Part shown: positions 1 through 7,378 of the stretch, piece after piece | Position numbering within the stretch: the first letter of the stretch is position 1 | Layout: every line of letters begins with the position of its first letter | Assembly (NCBI GenBank): GCA_900553925.1 | Contig: USFH01000027.1 | Location: 1 to 17,120, forward strand | Direction: 5' to 3' | DNA from: an uncultured Clostridium sp. | GTDB lineage: Bacteria; Bacillota; Clostridia; Lachnospirales; Lachnospiraceae | DNA length: 17,120 nucleotides | Notes under the pieces: generated by a model | What the model was told of the DNA's origin: nothing | The model's database searches: none | What the model saw: the letters and a program-made list of their open reading frames with translations, nothing else | Translations under genes and position numbers: made by a program

Positions 1-71
1 CACGCCTGCCCGATGATGATGGGGCCGGAGCCGATAATCAGAACTTTCTTGATATCCTTCTTTTGTTTCAC
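1..71 (-). CDS. carB: Carbamoyl-phosphate synthase large subunit, N-terminal fragment (runs off window)
   Basis: CarB makes carbamoyl phosphate from bicarbonate, ammonia and ATP for pyrimidine and arginine synthesis. Only the first 23 codons are visible. They read VKQKKDIKKVLIIGSG and continue PIIIGQA, the highly conserved nucleotide-binding N-terminus of CarB (IKKVL-IGSGPI-IGQA). The GTG start at 69-71 is chosen because an AAAGGAGG ribosome site precedes it by 7 bases. The 60 bases at the edge are 32/60 G+C, against 19/60 for 121-180, so this piece resembles the GC-richer genes far upstream more than its neighbour. carA normally precedes carB, but here a truncated glycosyltransferase does, in the same frame with no stop between. 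The identity is quite sure despite the short length. Whether the junction is natural is not known. Confidence 0.8.
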   Translation of the reverse strand, partial: MKQKKDIKKVLIIGSGPIIIGQA

Positions 72-1076
72 AGGAACTCCTCCTTTTGTGGATAATAAAC
101 AAGGTGTTGTTGCTTTTGCTTCTTCTTTATTGTTATATAAATAATCAATTTTCTCCGCAATCACTTTCGGATCATCGTCGATTACATATCCATTGTAATC
201 ATCTTTCACAAATTCCAACGGACCACCTGCATCCCTATGCACAATAACAGGTTTCTTTGCAAAAAAGCCTTCTAAGGTTATATATCCGTAATCCTCATCA
301 TATGCACCGAAATACACACACAAACATTTTGCATAATAATTTATCTTCTCTTCTTCTGATATAAAGCCTGCCAATCTGACTCTTTTCTGCAACTTGTTAT
401 CTTCAATTATCTTCTTCAAATATCTAATTTCTTCCTGACTTCCGCCACCCGCAACAACAATCTTCGCTGGTGTTTTTAGATATTTGGCCGCTTCAACAAG
501 CAATCGCTGTCTCTTTATAGCATCAATTCGACTCGCATAAAATACGCAATCTCCATATTCATCACAATGTAACTGGTCAGAATTTAAAGGTGGGTGGTAC
601 AATACTTTCGAATCAATATCATTATACTCTTTTAATCTGTCAGATGTTGTTTGAGCTATAGTAAAAACATTTTTTGCTTCTTTCAAATATTTATTGTCGC
701 AACATGTTATTAGATCCCTGATTTCTTCCCCATTTGAAGTTTTATCCAAATCTCCATATTGCGTTCCCCATAGATCATACGCTTGTCTATGTTGATGCAT
801 AAGCCATATCACTTTATTTTCATGTTTCACATAGTACGCAGGAAATTTCACAGCAATAACCTTATCAATTTTCTCGCCATTAACCTCTGTTAAATCCATC
901 ATACGCCCCATTGTCATACAATTCACTAATGATTTCCACGGATACCATTTAAACGGAATTGTAACTATATCAACCTGATGACCTCTCTTTTTTAATTCAC
1001 TCGCAAGCATATCCACAAGTATTTCTGCTCCACCCGTTATGAATGGCACTTGAACTGTAGCGATTGCTATTCTCAT
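1..1076 (-). CDS. GT4-family glycosyltransferase, C-terminus lost, open into carB
   Basis: This is a retaining GT-B glycosyltransferase of family GT4, which would add a sugar from a nucleotide donor on the cytoplasmic face of the membrane. The N-terminus MRIAIATVQVPFITGGAE carries the glycine-rich GGAE turn. The second domain contains YASRIDAIKRQ, the VAGGG strand and an E-x7-E motif (EDYGYITLE). The ATG at 1074-1076 overlaps the stop of the preceding gene (ATGA), and GGAGGT lies 6 bases upstream. Recognisable GT sequence ends about residue 321 (near position 114) at NNKEEAKA. The closing helices usual in this family, roughly 40-60 residues, are missing. The frame then crosses the carB ribosome site and enters CarB with no stop before the window edge. 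The protein is therefore probably damaged, or the join is artificial. The acceptor and donor cannot be told. Confidence 0.8.
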   Translation of the reverse strand, partial: MRIAIATVQVPFITGGAEILVDMLASELKKRGHQVDIVTIPFKWYPWKSLVNCMTMGRMMDLTEVNGEKIDKVIAVKFPAYYVKHENKVIWLMHQHRQAYDLWGTQYGDLDKTSNGEEIRDLITCCDNKYLKEAKNVFTIAQTTSDRLKEYNDIDSKVLYHPPLNSDQLHCDEYGDCVFYASRIDAIKRQRLLVEAAKYLKTPAKIVVAGGGSQEEIRYLKKIIEDNKLQKRVRLAGFISEEEKINYYAKCLCVYFGAYDEDYGYITLEGFFAKKPVIVHRDAGGPLEFVKDDYNGYVIDDDPKVIAEKIDYLYNNKEEAKATTPCLLSTKGGVPVKQKKDIKKVLIIGSGPIIIGQA

Positions 1077-2173
1077 AACACTACCTCCGTCATCTTCTCA
1101 ATTTCCTTTAAGAACTGTTGCCTAATATTGAAATATGTAAATCTACTCTCATAGTTTACTCTACCGCAACGTATAAGTAGCTTTCTTGCCTCTTTATTAT
1201 CTTTAATTTCCTTCAATGCCGCTGCAAATTCTAATGGATTACGGTCAAACAACAACTGATGCTTCCCAATTGTTTCTGGTACTGCACATTCTCTCAACGC
1301 AACAACAGGAAGGTCAAAACTCTGCGCCTCTATTACAGGTACGCAAAAGCCCTCATGCTCACTACAGCAAACCATGACATCGCTTCCCAAATAATAAGAC
1401 ATTAACGTACTATCTGTTATTTCGCCCACAAATTCCACTAACGGAGCGATACCGTAAGCACGAATTCTTTCTTTTACAAGATTATTGTACCCTGGTAACC
1501 CCTCGTCAAATTTTCCTATTATACGTAACTTTATATTAGTATCATAATAAGCACAATATGCTCGTATCACATCTAGCAACAGTAAGTGGCCTTTATTTGG
1601 TGCGACTCTTCCAACAAAAACAACATTCAAAACCGTCGATTCAACAAGCGATTTCAAAATTGCTTCATCTGGAATGTTTTTGCTCCAACTTTCGATTTTG
1701 TTAAATGGTGGACAAATGCCTATTCTTCCCGAATCAATATATTTCAAATCTTGTGCATTATATCTTGAATCGCATAACCAATATGCATCACTCAATTCCT
1801 TTTGCATCAACACTGTTTGCTTTCTTCCTAATTTACATTGTTCATACGCAAATTGATTATATGGTTCAAAAAATTCCTCTGGTGTAATATTATGGTACCG
1901 AATGATTATTTTCGCCTTTGCCCCTCGTATTTTTTCATACCCTTTATCCCATCTTACACTATGATGATAAATCACAATAACGGAGCTATTTTGTAATAAT
2001 CCGTTCAGTTCCTGTTCCTCTATATAATCCACTTCTTTATTTAAACGATTATTCGCATATACTACACAATGATGTTTTTCATTCAATATTTTGAACATTA
2101 GTTCAATATCATTTCCAATTGCATCATGGCTCGTTACGGTTTCATGCATAATGACAAATTCTCTTTTTTCCAT
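1073..2173 (-). CDS. GT4-family glycosyltransferase, 'DAIGND/YHNITP' subfamily
   Basis: This 366-residue GT-B enzyme is predicted to extend the polysaccharide in the cytoplasm. The N-terminal domain has HDAIGND (16-22), IYHHSV (68-73) and YHNITPEEFF (93-102). I recognise these as marks of a GT4 subgroup commonly found in clusters with ABC exporters. The C-terminal donor domain has VGRVAPNKG (187-195), a FVGEI turn and the E-x7-E pair E274/E282 in EHEGFCVPVIE. Length is normal and the protein looks intact. Its ATG directly abuts the TAA of the DUF4214 gene, and its own stop overlaps the next ATG, so translation is probably coupled. The only ribosome site is a weak GGGTG. The region is very AT-rich (14/60 G+C at 2041-2100). 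Sugar specificity cannot be read from sequence. Confidence 0.87.
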   Translation of the reverse strand: MEKREFVIMHETVTSHDAIGNDIELMFKILNEKHHCVVYANNRLNKEVDYIEEQELNGLLQNSSVIVIYHHSVRWDKGYEKIRGAKAKIIIRYHNITPEEFFEPYNQFAYEQCKLGRKQTVLMQKELSDAYWLCDSRYNAQDLKYIDSGRIGICPPFNKIESWSKNIPDEAILKSLVESTVLNVVFVGRVAPNKGHLLLLDVIRAYCAYYDTNIKLRIIGKFDEGLPGYNNLVKERIRAYGIAPLVEFVGEITDSTLMSYYLGSDVMVCCSEHEGFCVPVIEAQSFDLPVVALRECAVPETIGKHQLLFDRNPLEFAAALKEIKDNKEARKLLIRCGRVNYESRFTYFNIRQQFLKEIEKMTEVVL

Positions 2174-2887
2174 TTATTTTAACACCCGCTTTCTCAAAGT
2201 ATTCAGCTTTCGAAATAAAGGAATTTTTTTCATTTTTAATTTCAATTTTTTTATCATATACGCCTTATATAACCCTTTTATTTTTATCTGGCAATTTTGG
2301 GCTTCCTCTGATTTAACCAACGAGTGTAATATAATTTCTTTATATGTAAACCCATTTTGCAAAGCTTCTAGGTTAGATCTCATGCCCTCTTTGTCAGCTT
2401 CCCGTCCAAGCACCCATCTATATGCTAGTTGTATAAATCGTTGCCCATCATACTTTAAGATATTGGATGCCTTCATGACCTTTTTATCACAATCAACCAC
2501 TATAAAGTCTTTATACGCTGCTTCTTCCGACAATCCTATTTCATAAACCATTTCAAACTTGGACATTTGTTTATTCTCAAGCTTCCCTAGATAATAATTC
2601 AAGCCTTGCATATCTGGTTTTCTCCTTAAAATAGCCTGATACACAGCATCTACAAATTCTATTCCTTCTAATTCTTTTAATTTCGCATATGAAATGTTCT
2701 GAACTCCATCCTGTTCATAAAATGGCACATTAAATCCCTGCATAGGTAATTTAGCTATCCTTTTCGACTCATCCAAAATTTTACTATACAGTTCACTGAA
2801 TTCCCAAAAAGACTGATCAAAAAAATCAAGACTTTTATCCTTGCAGACCGTATTTTGAATCAACATAATTTCATTATCCAAATTCAT
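2174..2887 (-). CDS. Tandem DUF4214 protein with basic amphipathic C-terminus
   Basis: This protein of 237 residues carries two copies of the DUF4214 pattern: residues 78-123 (FVDAVYQAILRRKPDMQGL ... SEEA) and 151-196 (FIQLAYRWVLGREADKEGM ... SEEA). DUF4214 has no settled enzymatic role. It recurs in surface-glycan clusters and secreted proteins and may bind or organise glycan enzymes. There is no signal peptide. The C-terminus (about 202-237) is strongly basic and includes KMKKIPLFRKL, a likely membrane-surface or RNA/protein contact helix. The ATG at 2885-2887 is chosen because AGGGAG sits 7 bases upstream; an upstream in-frame TTG at 2914 lacks a site. It lies between the acyltransferase and a GT4 gene and abuts the latter with no gap. 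The DNA is the most AT-rich of the window (11/60 G+C at 2221-2280), which suggests recent transfer. Confidence 0.78.
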   Translation of the reverse strand: MNLDNEIMLIQNTVCKDKSLDFFDQSFWEFSELYSKILDESKRIAKLPMQGFNVPFYEQDGVQNISYAKLKELEGIEFVDAVYQAILRRKPDMQGLNYYLGKLENKQMSKFEMVYEIGLSEEAAYKDFIVVDCDKKVMKASNILKYDGQRFIQLAYRWVLGREADKEGMRSNLEALQNGFTYKEIILHSLVKSEEAQNCQIKIKGLYKAYMIKKLKLKMKKIPLFRKLNTLRKRVLK

Positions 2888-2930
2888 TTTTATTCTCCCT
2901 AAACAATAGCACAAATTTCATTTTTTAATG

Positions 2931-4076
2931 CTACATAGTTTCTGTTACAAAATATCTCAAAATACTATTTTCTTCTTTGTCTATTTTTATAACCACTTTA
3001 TATACATCTCTTTTTTCTTGTGTAAATTGATCTAAGCAAATCTCAACATATCCATTCGAACTTGCTAATTTTGTTTGTATGATATTGTTTGAGTCGACCT
3101 GACACTCTACAATTTCTGTTTCTTTCCACTCTTTTTGATCATTTTTATAAAATTGCAACTTTAAGCAAGTTTTTTTCGTGTAAATAACCATCCGATCTTT
3201 TACTGTAAAATGTCCTACAATCCATTTACCATCTCTTTTTTCTTTTTTTGTTTCAGTCCATCCTTCAACAAAAATTGTTCCCGAACTTCTATCCAATGCA
3301 TCTAACACAGAAAAGTCATCTATATTATTAGATTCTCCCGTTTCTAATTTACCAATACACTTTGCCGGAATCCCCCCATATATGGTATTCGCCGGCACAA
3401 CAGTACCAGGCACAACAACCGCCCCTGCTGCAATAATTGAATTATCACCTATTTTAGCCGGTCCCAATATTGTACAATTAGAAGCCAACCACACTCCTGT
3501 TCCTATAATAATGTCACAGCCATTTTTTAATTCAACATCTCTTCTTAATAAGCCCTTTAGGTTCTTATCGTGATTGCCCGCTAATATACTTACTCCTGAA
3601 CCCGAAAAAGTATAATCTCCTATATAAATCTCTCCTGAATTTGTATTAAACATGCAAGACGGGACTGCTGCCAATTCAGAAATATGCAAACGTGCTTCAT
3701 CCCCCCATAATATATAATTTTCACTCAATTTTTGTTTTAATTTTCTTAAATACTCTGGCTTTAATTGCAGATGTATAAGAGAATTTATTTTTTCAATAGA
3801 ATCCGTCAAACATCTTTCAATATCCTGTTCTGTTTTATATAAACTATCCACATTTTTTTGAACGCCCCGAATGTCTTCCATTCTGTCAGAATTCCAATGT
3901 TTCAGTTCCTCTATTTGAAAAAATATTTCAGCATTTTGCTTTTCTCGCCTTTTATCGCAATCCTCTGCTTGCTTCTGTAAGCAGTATATTTTATCAATAT
4001 GTCTTGGCAATTTCACAATTGCTATAATTAAGCGTATTAAATACCCTATTATAGGGATTTTTTTTAATTTTTCCAC
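2931..4076 (-). CDS. Coiled-coil, left-handed-beta-helix O-acyltransferase with C-terminal beta domain
   Basis: This 381-residue, three-part protein has (i) a basic/hydrophobic N-terminus, MEKLKKIPIIGYLIRLIIAI (1-20), likely membrane-associated; (ii) a charged helical stretch, about 28-105, with coiled-coil character; and (iii) an acyltransferase hexapeptide beta-helix, about 148-242. The beta-helix has candidate catalytic His169 (AGNHD), the rungs GTGVWLASNCTILG and GDNSIIAAGAVV, and the ending GGIPAKCIGKL typical of the WbbJ/Maa/NodL type. Residues 260-381 form a beta-rich domain I do not recognise. Family knowledge supports acetyl-CoA-dependent O-acetylation of a sugar. The position immediately downstream of wzt (12-base spacer) suggests it acts on the exported glycan, perhaps as a chain cap. 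The GTG at 4074-4076 is preferred because AAAGG lies 9 bases upstream; the GTG at 4085 overlaps that site. Confidence 0.8.
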   Translation of the reverse strand: MEKLKKIPIIGYLIRLIIAIVKLPRHIDKIYCLQKQAEDCDKRREKQNAEIFFQIEELKHWNSDRMEDIRGVQKNVDSLYKTEQDIERCLTDSIEKINSLIHLQLKPEYLRKLKQKLSENYILWGDEARLHISELAAVPSCMFNTNSGEIYIGDYTFSGSGVSILAGNHDKNLKGLLRRDVELKNGCDIIIGTGVWLASNCTILGPAKIGDNSIIAAGAVVVPGTVVPANTIYGGIPAKCIGKLETGESNNIDDFSVLDALDRSSGTIFVEGWTETKKEKRDGKWIVGHFTVKDRMVIYTKKTCLKLQFYKNDQKEWKETEIVECQVDSNNIIQTKLASSNGYVEICLDQFTQEKRDVYKVVIKIDKEENSILRYFVTETM

Positions 4077-4088
4077 AAAAATCACCCT

Positions 4089-5426
4089 TTATTTTACTTT
4101 CCACATATGTGGAAGACTAATAATTCCCACTTCACTTTTCACATTTTGAATGTTAACCGTGCATGCTTCTCTCCAAAAATCGTAATTAAATCCATCTGGT
4201 CTATGGAACGCCAAATCAATGGTATAGGTTCCCGCATTTACTGGCATTCGATCAATCTTCAAATCTATATATCCTTCGCCTTCTAACACATTGGACGATG
4301 AATAATCAATTAATGTATTAGAGCCATAAATATATACCTGATCACTTCGATAGATTGCAATACCGAATACTACATCTTCCAGTTTTTTCTCCGCCTTATA
4401 ATCGATCCGTACTACAAATGGCTCATCATTCTGAAAATCCACACATTCTTTTCCGTTTCTATCCAGAACCGTAACCTTCTTCATATAGACTTCACGACTC
4501 CCCCAGCGTTTTTCATCTTCTTGTTTATTTTCTTCTTCCGTTTTTTCTTTCTGTTCCGTCCCCTCGTTCTGTTCTTCCTCCACATAGCTTCCATCTATTT
4601 TATTCGATTTCAATTCTTGTATCGCTTTGTTTTCTTCCTTTTGCACTTCCGCTTTTTTCGCTTCAAGCTTCTTCTTGCGCTCCGACTCTTTCTGACTCAT
4701 ATATGCCATATATTTCGGATCAACAATTCTAGGAGCTCCTTCTTCCCGTATCTCGCCTTCGTGAATCCAAATACTTCGCTCGCAAATCTGCTCAATCTGA
4801 GACAGCGAATGTGAAACTATCACTATTGTTGTGCCTGCCTTCTTAATTTCCCGTAGCTTATTAAAGCACTTCGCCTGAAATGCCACATCTCCAACCGCCA
4901 GGATCTCGTCAATTAACAAAATATCCGCATCCACATTAATAGCAACTGAGAATGCCAATCGCATATACATACCAGAAGAATATGTTCTTACCGGATTATC
5001 GATGTAATCTTCAAGTTCAGAGAATGCTATGATATCATCCAATCTCCGATCTATCTCTTTCTTGGATAACCCAAAGATAGATGCATTGATATAGATATTC
5101 TCACGTCCACTCATATCCGGATGGAATCCAGCACCAAGCTCAATCAAGCTAGAGACACGTCCAGCCATCTCAATCGTTCCACTGTCCGGGTACATGATCC
5201 GTGTAAGCAATTTCAATGTTGTACTCTTACCACAACCATTATGTCCGATCAGTCCGATTGCTTCACCCTTTTTTACTTCAAAGCTGATATCCTTCAGCAC
5301 CTGACGTTCTTCGTATCGTCTGCGATTCCGGAACAGTACCTTCTCCTTGATCGTACTTCCTTTATCCAGATAAACTTTGAAACTTTTCGTTATATGATTA
5401 ACTTCTATTGCATTTTCCGGCTTCAT
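4089..5426 (-). CDS. wzt: Polysaccharide ABC exporter ATPase with C-terminal glycan-binding domain
   Basis: ATPase of a Wzm/Wzt-type exporter that moves a completed undecaprenyl-linked polysaccharide across the membrane. Walker A is GHNGCGKST (61-69), the signature is YSSGM (149-153), Walker B is ILLIDE (169-174) and the switch His is 206. The LGAGFHPDMSGREN segment (97-110) is characteristic of the Wzt/TagH subfamily. Residues about 245-306 form an unusually long, highly charged Lys/Glu/Gln linker. Residues about 307-445 match the Wzt C-terminal beta-sandwich, which in E. coli O9a and O8 recognises the modified non-reducing end. At 445 residues it is a full-length two-domain Wzt rather than the short TagH-like form. 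The ATG has GGAGG 8 bases upstream and abuts the wzm TAG with no gap. Confidence in function is high; the ligand is unknown. Confidence 0.95.
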   Translation of the reverse strand: MKPENAIEVNHITKSFKVYLDKGSTIKEKVLFRNRRRYEERQVLKDISFEVKKGEAIGLIGHNGCGKSTTLKLLTRIMYPDSGTIEMAGRVSSLIELGAGFHPDMSGRENIYINASIFGLSKKEIDRRLDDIIAFSELEDYIDNPVRTYSSGMYMRLAFSVAINVDADILLIDEILAVGDVAFQAKCFNKLREIKKAGTTIVIVSHSLSQIEQICERSIWIHEGEIREEGAPRIVDPKYMAYMSQKESERKKKLEAKKAEVQKEENKAIQELKSNKIDGSYVEEEQNEGTEQKEKTEEENKQEDEKRWGSREVYMKKVTVLDRNGKECVDFQNDEPFVVRIDYKAEKKLEDVVFGIAIYRSDQVYIYGSNTLIDYSSSNVLEGEGYIDLKIDRMPVNAGTYTIDLAFHRPDGFNYDFWREACTVNIQNVKSEVGIISLPHMWKVK

Positions 5427-6203
5427 CTACATTTCCTCCGCGAAGTGTTTCTTCATGTGCCCGAACAGCAACCATCCTACCACGAGCAACACAAGGCTGA
5501 ATATAAATCCATGCAACAACGTGAATAGCTCTGGGGCGCGCTTATAATATAAGATATCCCTGTATGCTACGATAATCGGTGTCATCGGATTCAGATAGAA
5601 AATCTTCCGCATATGCTCCGGCACCATATCGATACTATACATAACTGGAGACAGGAACTGCCACGCCATCGTAATAATCGCGATAATATGTTCCAGATCA
5701 CGTAGGAACACCGTAAGTGCTGATACGATCATTGTAATACTGATGGCAAGCAAATATTCTGCCAGAATAATAACCGGCAGATACGCAAGTGCCCAAAACG
5801 ACACTCCCTTTCCCGATATAATCAGCACAGCAAATACAACAACAAAGCTCAGCAACATATTCACTAATTGGCACGTCACATGTGCAATCGGAAGAATCTC
5901 GCGTGGAAAATAGATCTTGCTGACCAGATCTTTCTGACTGATAATACACATCGCACCTGCCGATATCGAAGCACTAAAGAATATCCACGGGATCAAAGCC
6001 ACAAACAAGAACAGATAATAATCCTCTATTCCCGCGCGCATGATGTTTGAGAACACAACAGTATATACCACGAGTTGCAACAACGGATTTAGAAATGTCC
6101 ATGCAAATCCAAGTACAGACCCTTTGTATCGCCCTCGCAAATCCCGCTTGATCAGGCTACTGATCATCGTCCGATATTCATATATTTCTTTGATTGTCTT
6201 CAT
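5427..6203 (-). CDS. wzm: Polysaccharide ABC exporter permease
   Basis: ABC-2 type membrane subunit partnering Wzt, forming the channel for an undecaprenyl-linked glycan. The 258 residues contain six predicted membrane segments (about 33-53, 62-83, 107-129, 139-165, 172-190 and 231-248). Hallmarks are RDLRGRYKGSVLGFAWTFL near the N-terminus, PLLQLVVYTVVF, the FLRDLEHI motif (166-173) and LNPMTPIIVAYRDILY (204-219). The N-terminal amphipathic part would lie at the interface with the ATPase. GAGGG lies 8 bases upstream of the ATG, and the start abuts the TAA of the preceding GT gene. Its partner follows with no gap, so stoichiometric coupled synthesis is likely. G+C is about 43% in the sampled line 5521-5580, intermediate between the GC-richer upstream genes and the AT-rich downstream block. 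Confidence 0.95.
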   Translation of the reverse strand: MKTIKEIYEYRTMISSLIKRDLRGRYKGSVLGFAWTFLNPLLQLVVYTVVFSNIMRAGIEDYYLFLFVALIPWIFFSASISAGAMCIISQKDLVSKIYFPREILPIAHVTCQLVNMLLSFVVVFAVLIISGKGVSFWALAYLPVIILAEYLLAISITMIVSALTVFLRDLEHIIAIITMAWQFLSPVMYSIDMVPEHMRKIFYLNPMTPIIVAYRDILYYKRAPELFTLLHGFIFSLVLLVVGWLLFGHMKKHFAEEM

Positions 6204-7370
6204 TTATATGCCCTCTAATATTTCTTTTATTGCATTCTTGACGCAAGTCCATGAGTAATTTGTCTCTACATACGCCTGTGCCGCTTCACCCATCTGATTA
6301 CGAAGCTGACTATCATTTATAAGTACATCTATAGCTTCCGTGCATTGCATTTCATCTTCATATGCAAAACCGCCATTACTCTTCTTGCAATGTCCCTTCA
6401 ACACTTCGCATTTTCCATTTACCAGCACTGGTACAGCAAGCGTCATCGCCTCTAATACAGAGATAGACAGACTCTCGAATTGGGACGGCAGCCATAACGC
6501 TGTGGCACCTGCTATCCCATCGAACTTTTCCTGTTCCGAGACAAATCCCAGACATCGTATCACCGGTGATTCTGGAATCTCCATGAATTTCTGCCCCATG
6601 ATCACGAGTGTGACGTCCGGATGCAACTGACTGTAACGCTCGAAATATTCAATCATCTGCTCACAGCCCTTGCTTATATCTACCCTTCCAACATAGATTA
6701 AATATTTCCCTAAGATTCCATATTTCCCCCGGAACCTTCTGTTATCTATATCTTTCGGCACGTCAATTCCTACACCAGTTACAACGGATGGTATCGACTC
6801 ATTATGAAACAACTGATTGACAAACTTCTTCTCTTCCTCTGTCAGATAGACAAACGCCCTGGGACTTTCAAACAATTCTCTGTATGTTCGAAAATATATA
6901 TATGGTTCATCATGTGCCGTTGGAATCAGCACTGCCTTATCCTTTACCTCCGATAATCCCATAACTGCGGGATAATATAAGTATGTTACAAAGACAAATA
7001 CATCATACCGATCTTTGTGTTCCCGTATATATCGAATTAATTCCGGAGAGTACGGTCCCTGTGCCTTCACCCACTTGTCACCTAACCACTTATAATTCAT
7101 GTGGAGAGTTCGAATGAGCTTCGAAAGCACTTTCATCCAGAATGTCCTGCGCCTGCACGCAACCGGAAATCTTCTTACATGGACACGATGGATATCTTCT
7201 TCGTCCTTCTCATAGTAGTTGCTCCAATCCTCATAAGAAACCGCCTTCGTCGTCAGCACCTCGACCTCATACTCGTCCGATAACTGTTCCGCAATCAATC
7301 GGGTATAATATTCCGAGCCACCATTTACCTCTAAGCCATATCTCTGATTTATAAATGCAATCTTCTTCAT
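6204..7370 (-). CDS. GT4-family glycosyltransferase
   Basis: A 388-residue GT-B enzyme predicted to use a nucleotide sugar, possibly GDP-mannose or GDP-rhamnose given the operon. The N-terminal domain begins MKKIAFINQRYGLEVNGGSE, with the GGSE acceptor-side turn at 17-20, and contains TAHDEPYIYFR (151-161). The donor domain has YVGRVDISKG (226-235), LVIMGQ and the E-x7-E pair E299/E307 in ESLSISVLE. There is no membrane segment; the basic patch RRRTFWMKVLSKLIRTLH (73-90) may touch the membrane. The ATG at 7368-7370 follows the previous stop by 8 bases and its ribosome site is weak (AAAGGGA is far upstream). It directly precedes wzm. The linkage formed is not predictable. It is intact and of normal length for the family. 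Confidence 0.88.
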   Translation of the reverse strand: MKKIAFINQRYGLEVNGGSEYYTRLIAEQLSDEYEVEVLTTKAVSYEDWSNYYEKDEEDIHRVHVRRFPVACRRRTFWMKVLSKLIRTLHMNYKWLGDKWVKAQGPYSPELIRYIREHKDRYDVFVFVTYLYYPAVMGLSEVKDKAVLIPTAHDEPYIYFRTYRELFESPRAFVYLTEEEKKFVNQLFHNESIPSVVTGVGIDVPKDIDNRRFRGKYGILGKYLIYVGRVDISKGCEQMIEYFERYSQLHPDVTLVIMGQKFMEIPESPVIRCLGFVSEQEKFDGIAGATALWLPSQFESLSISVLEAMTLAVPVLVNGKCEVLKGHCKKSNGGFAYEDEMQCTEAIDVLINDSQLRNQMGEAAQAYVETNYSWTCVKNAIKEILEGI

Positions 7371-7378
7371 AATCGAGT

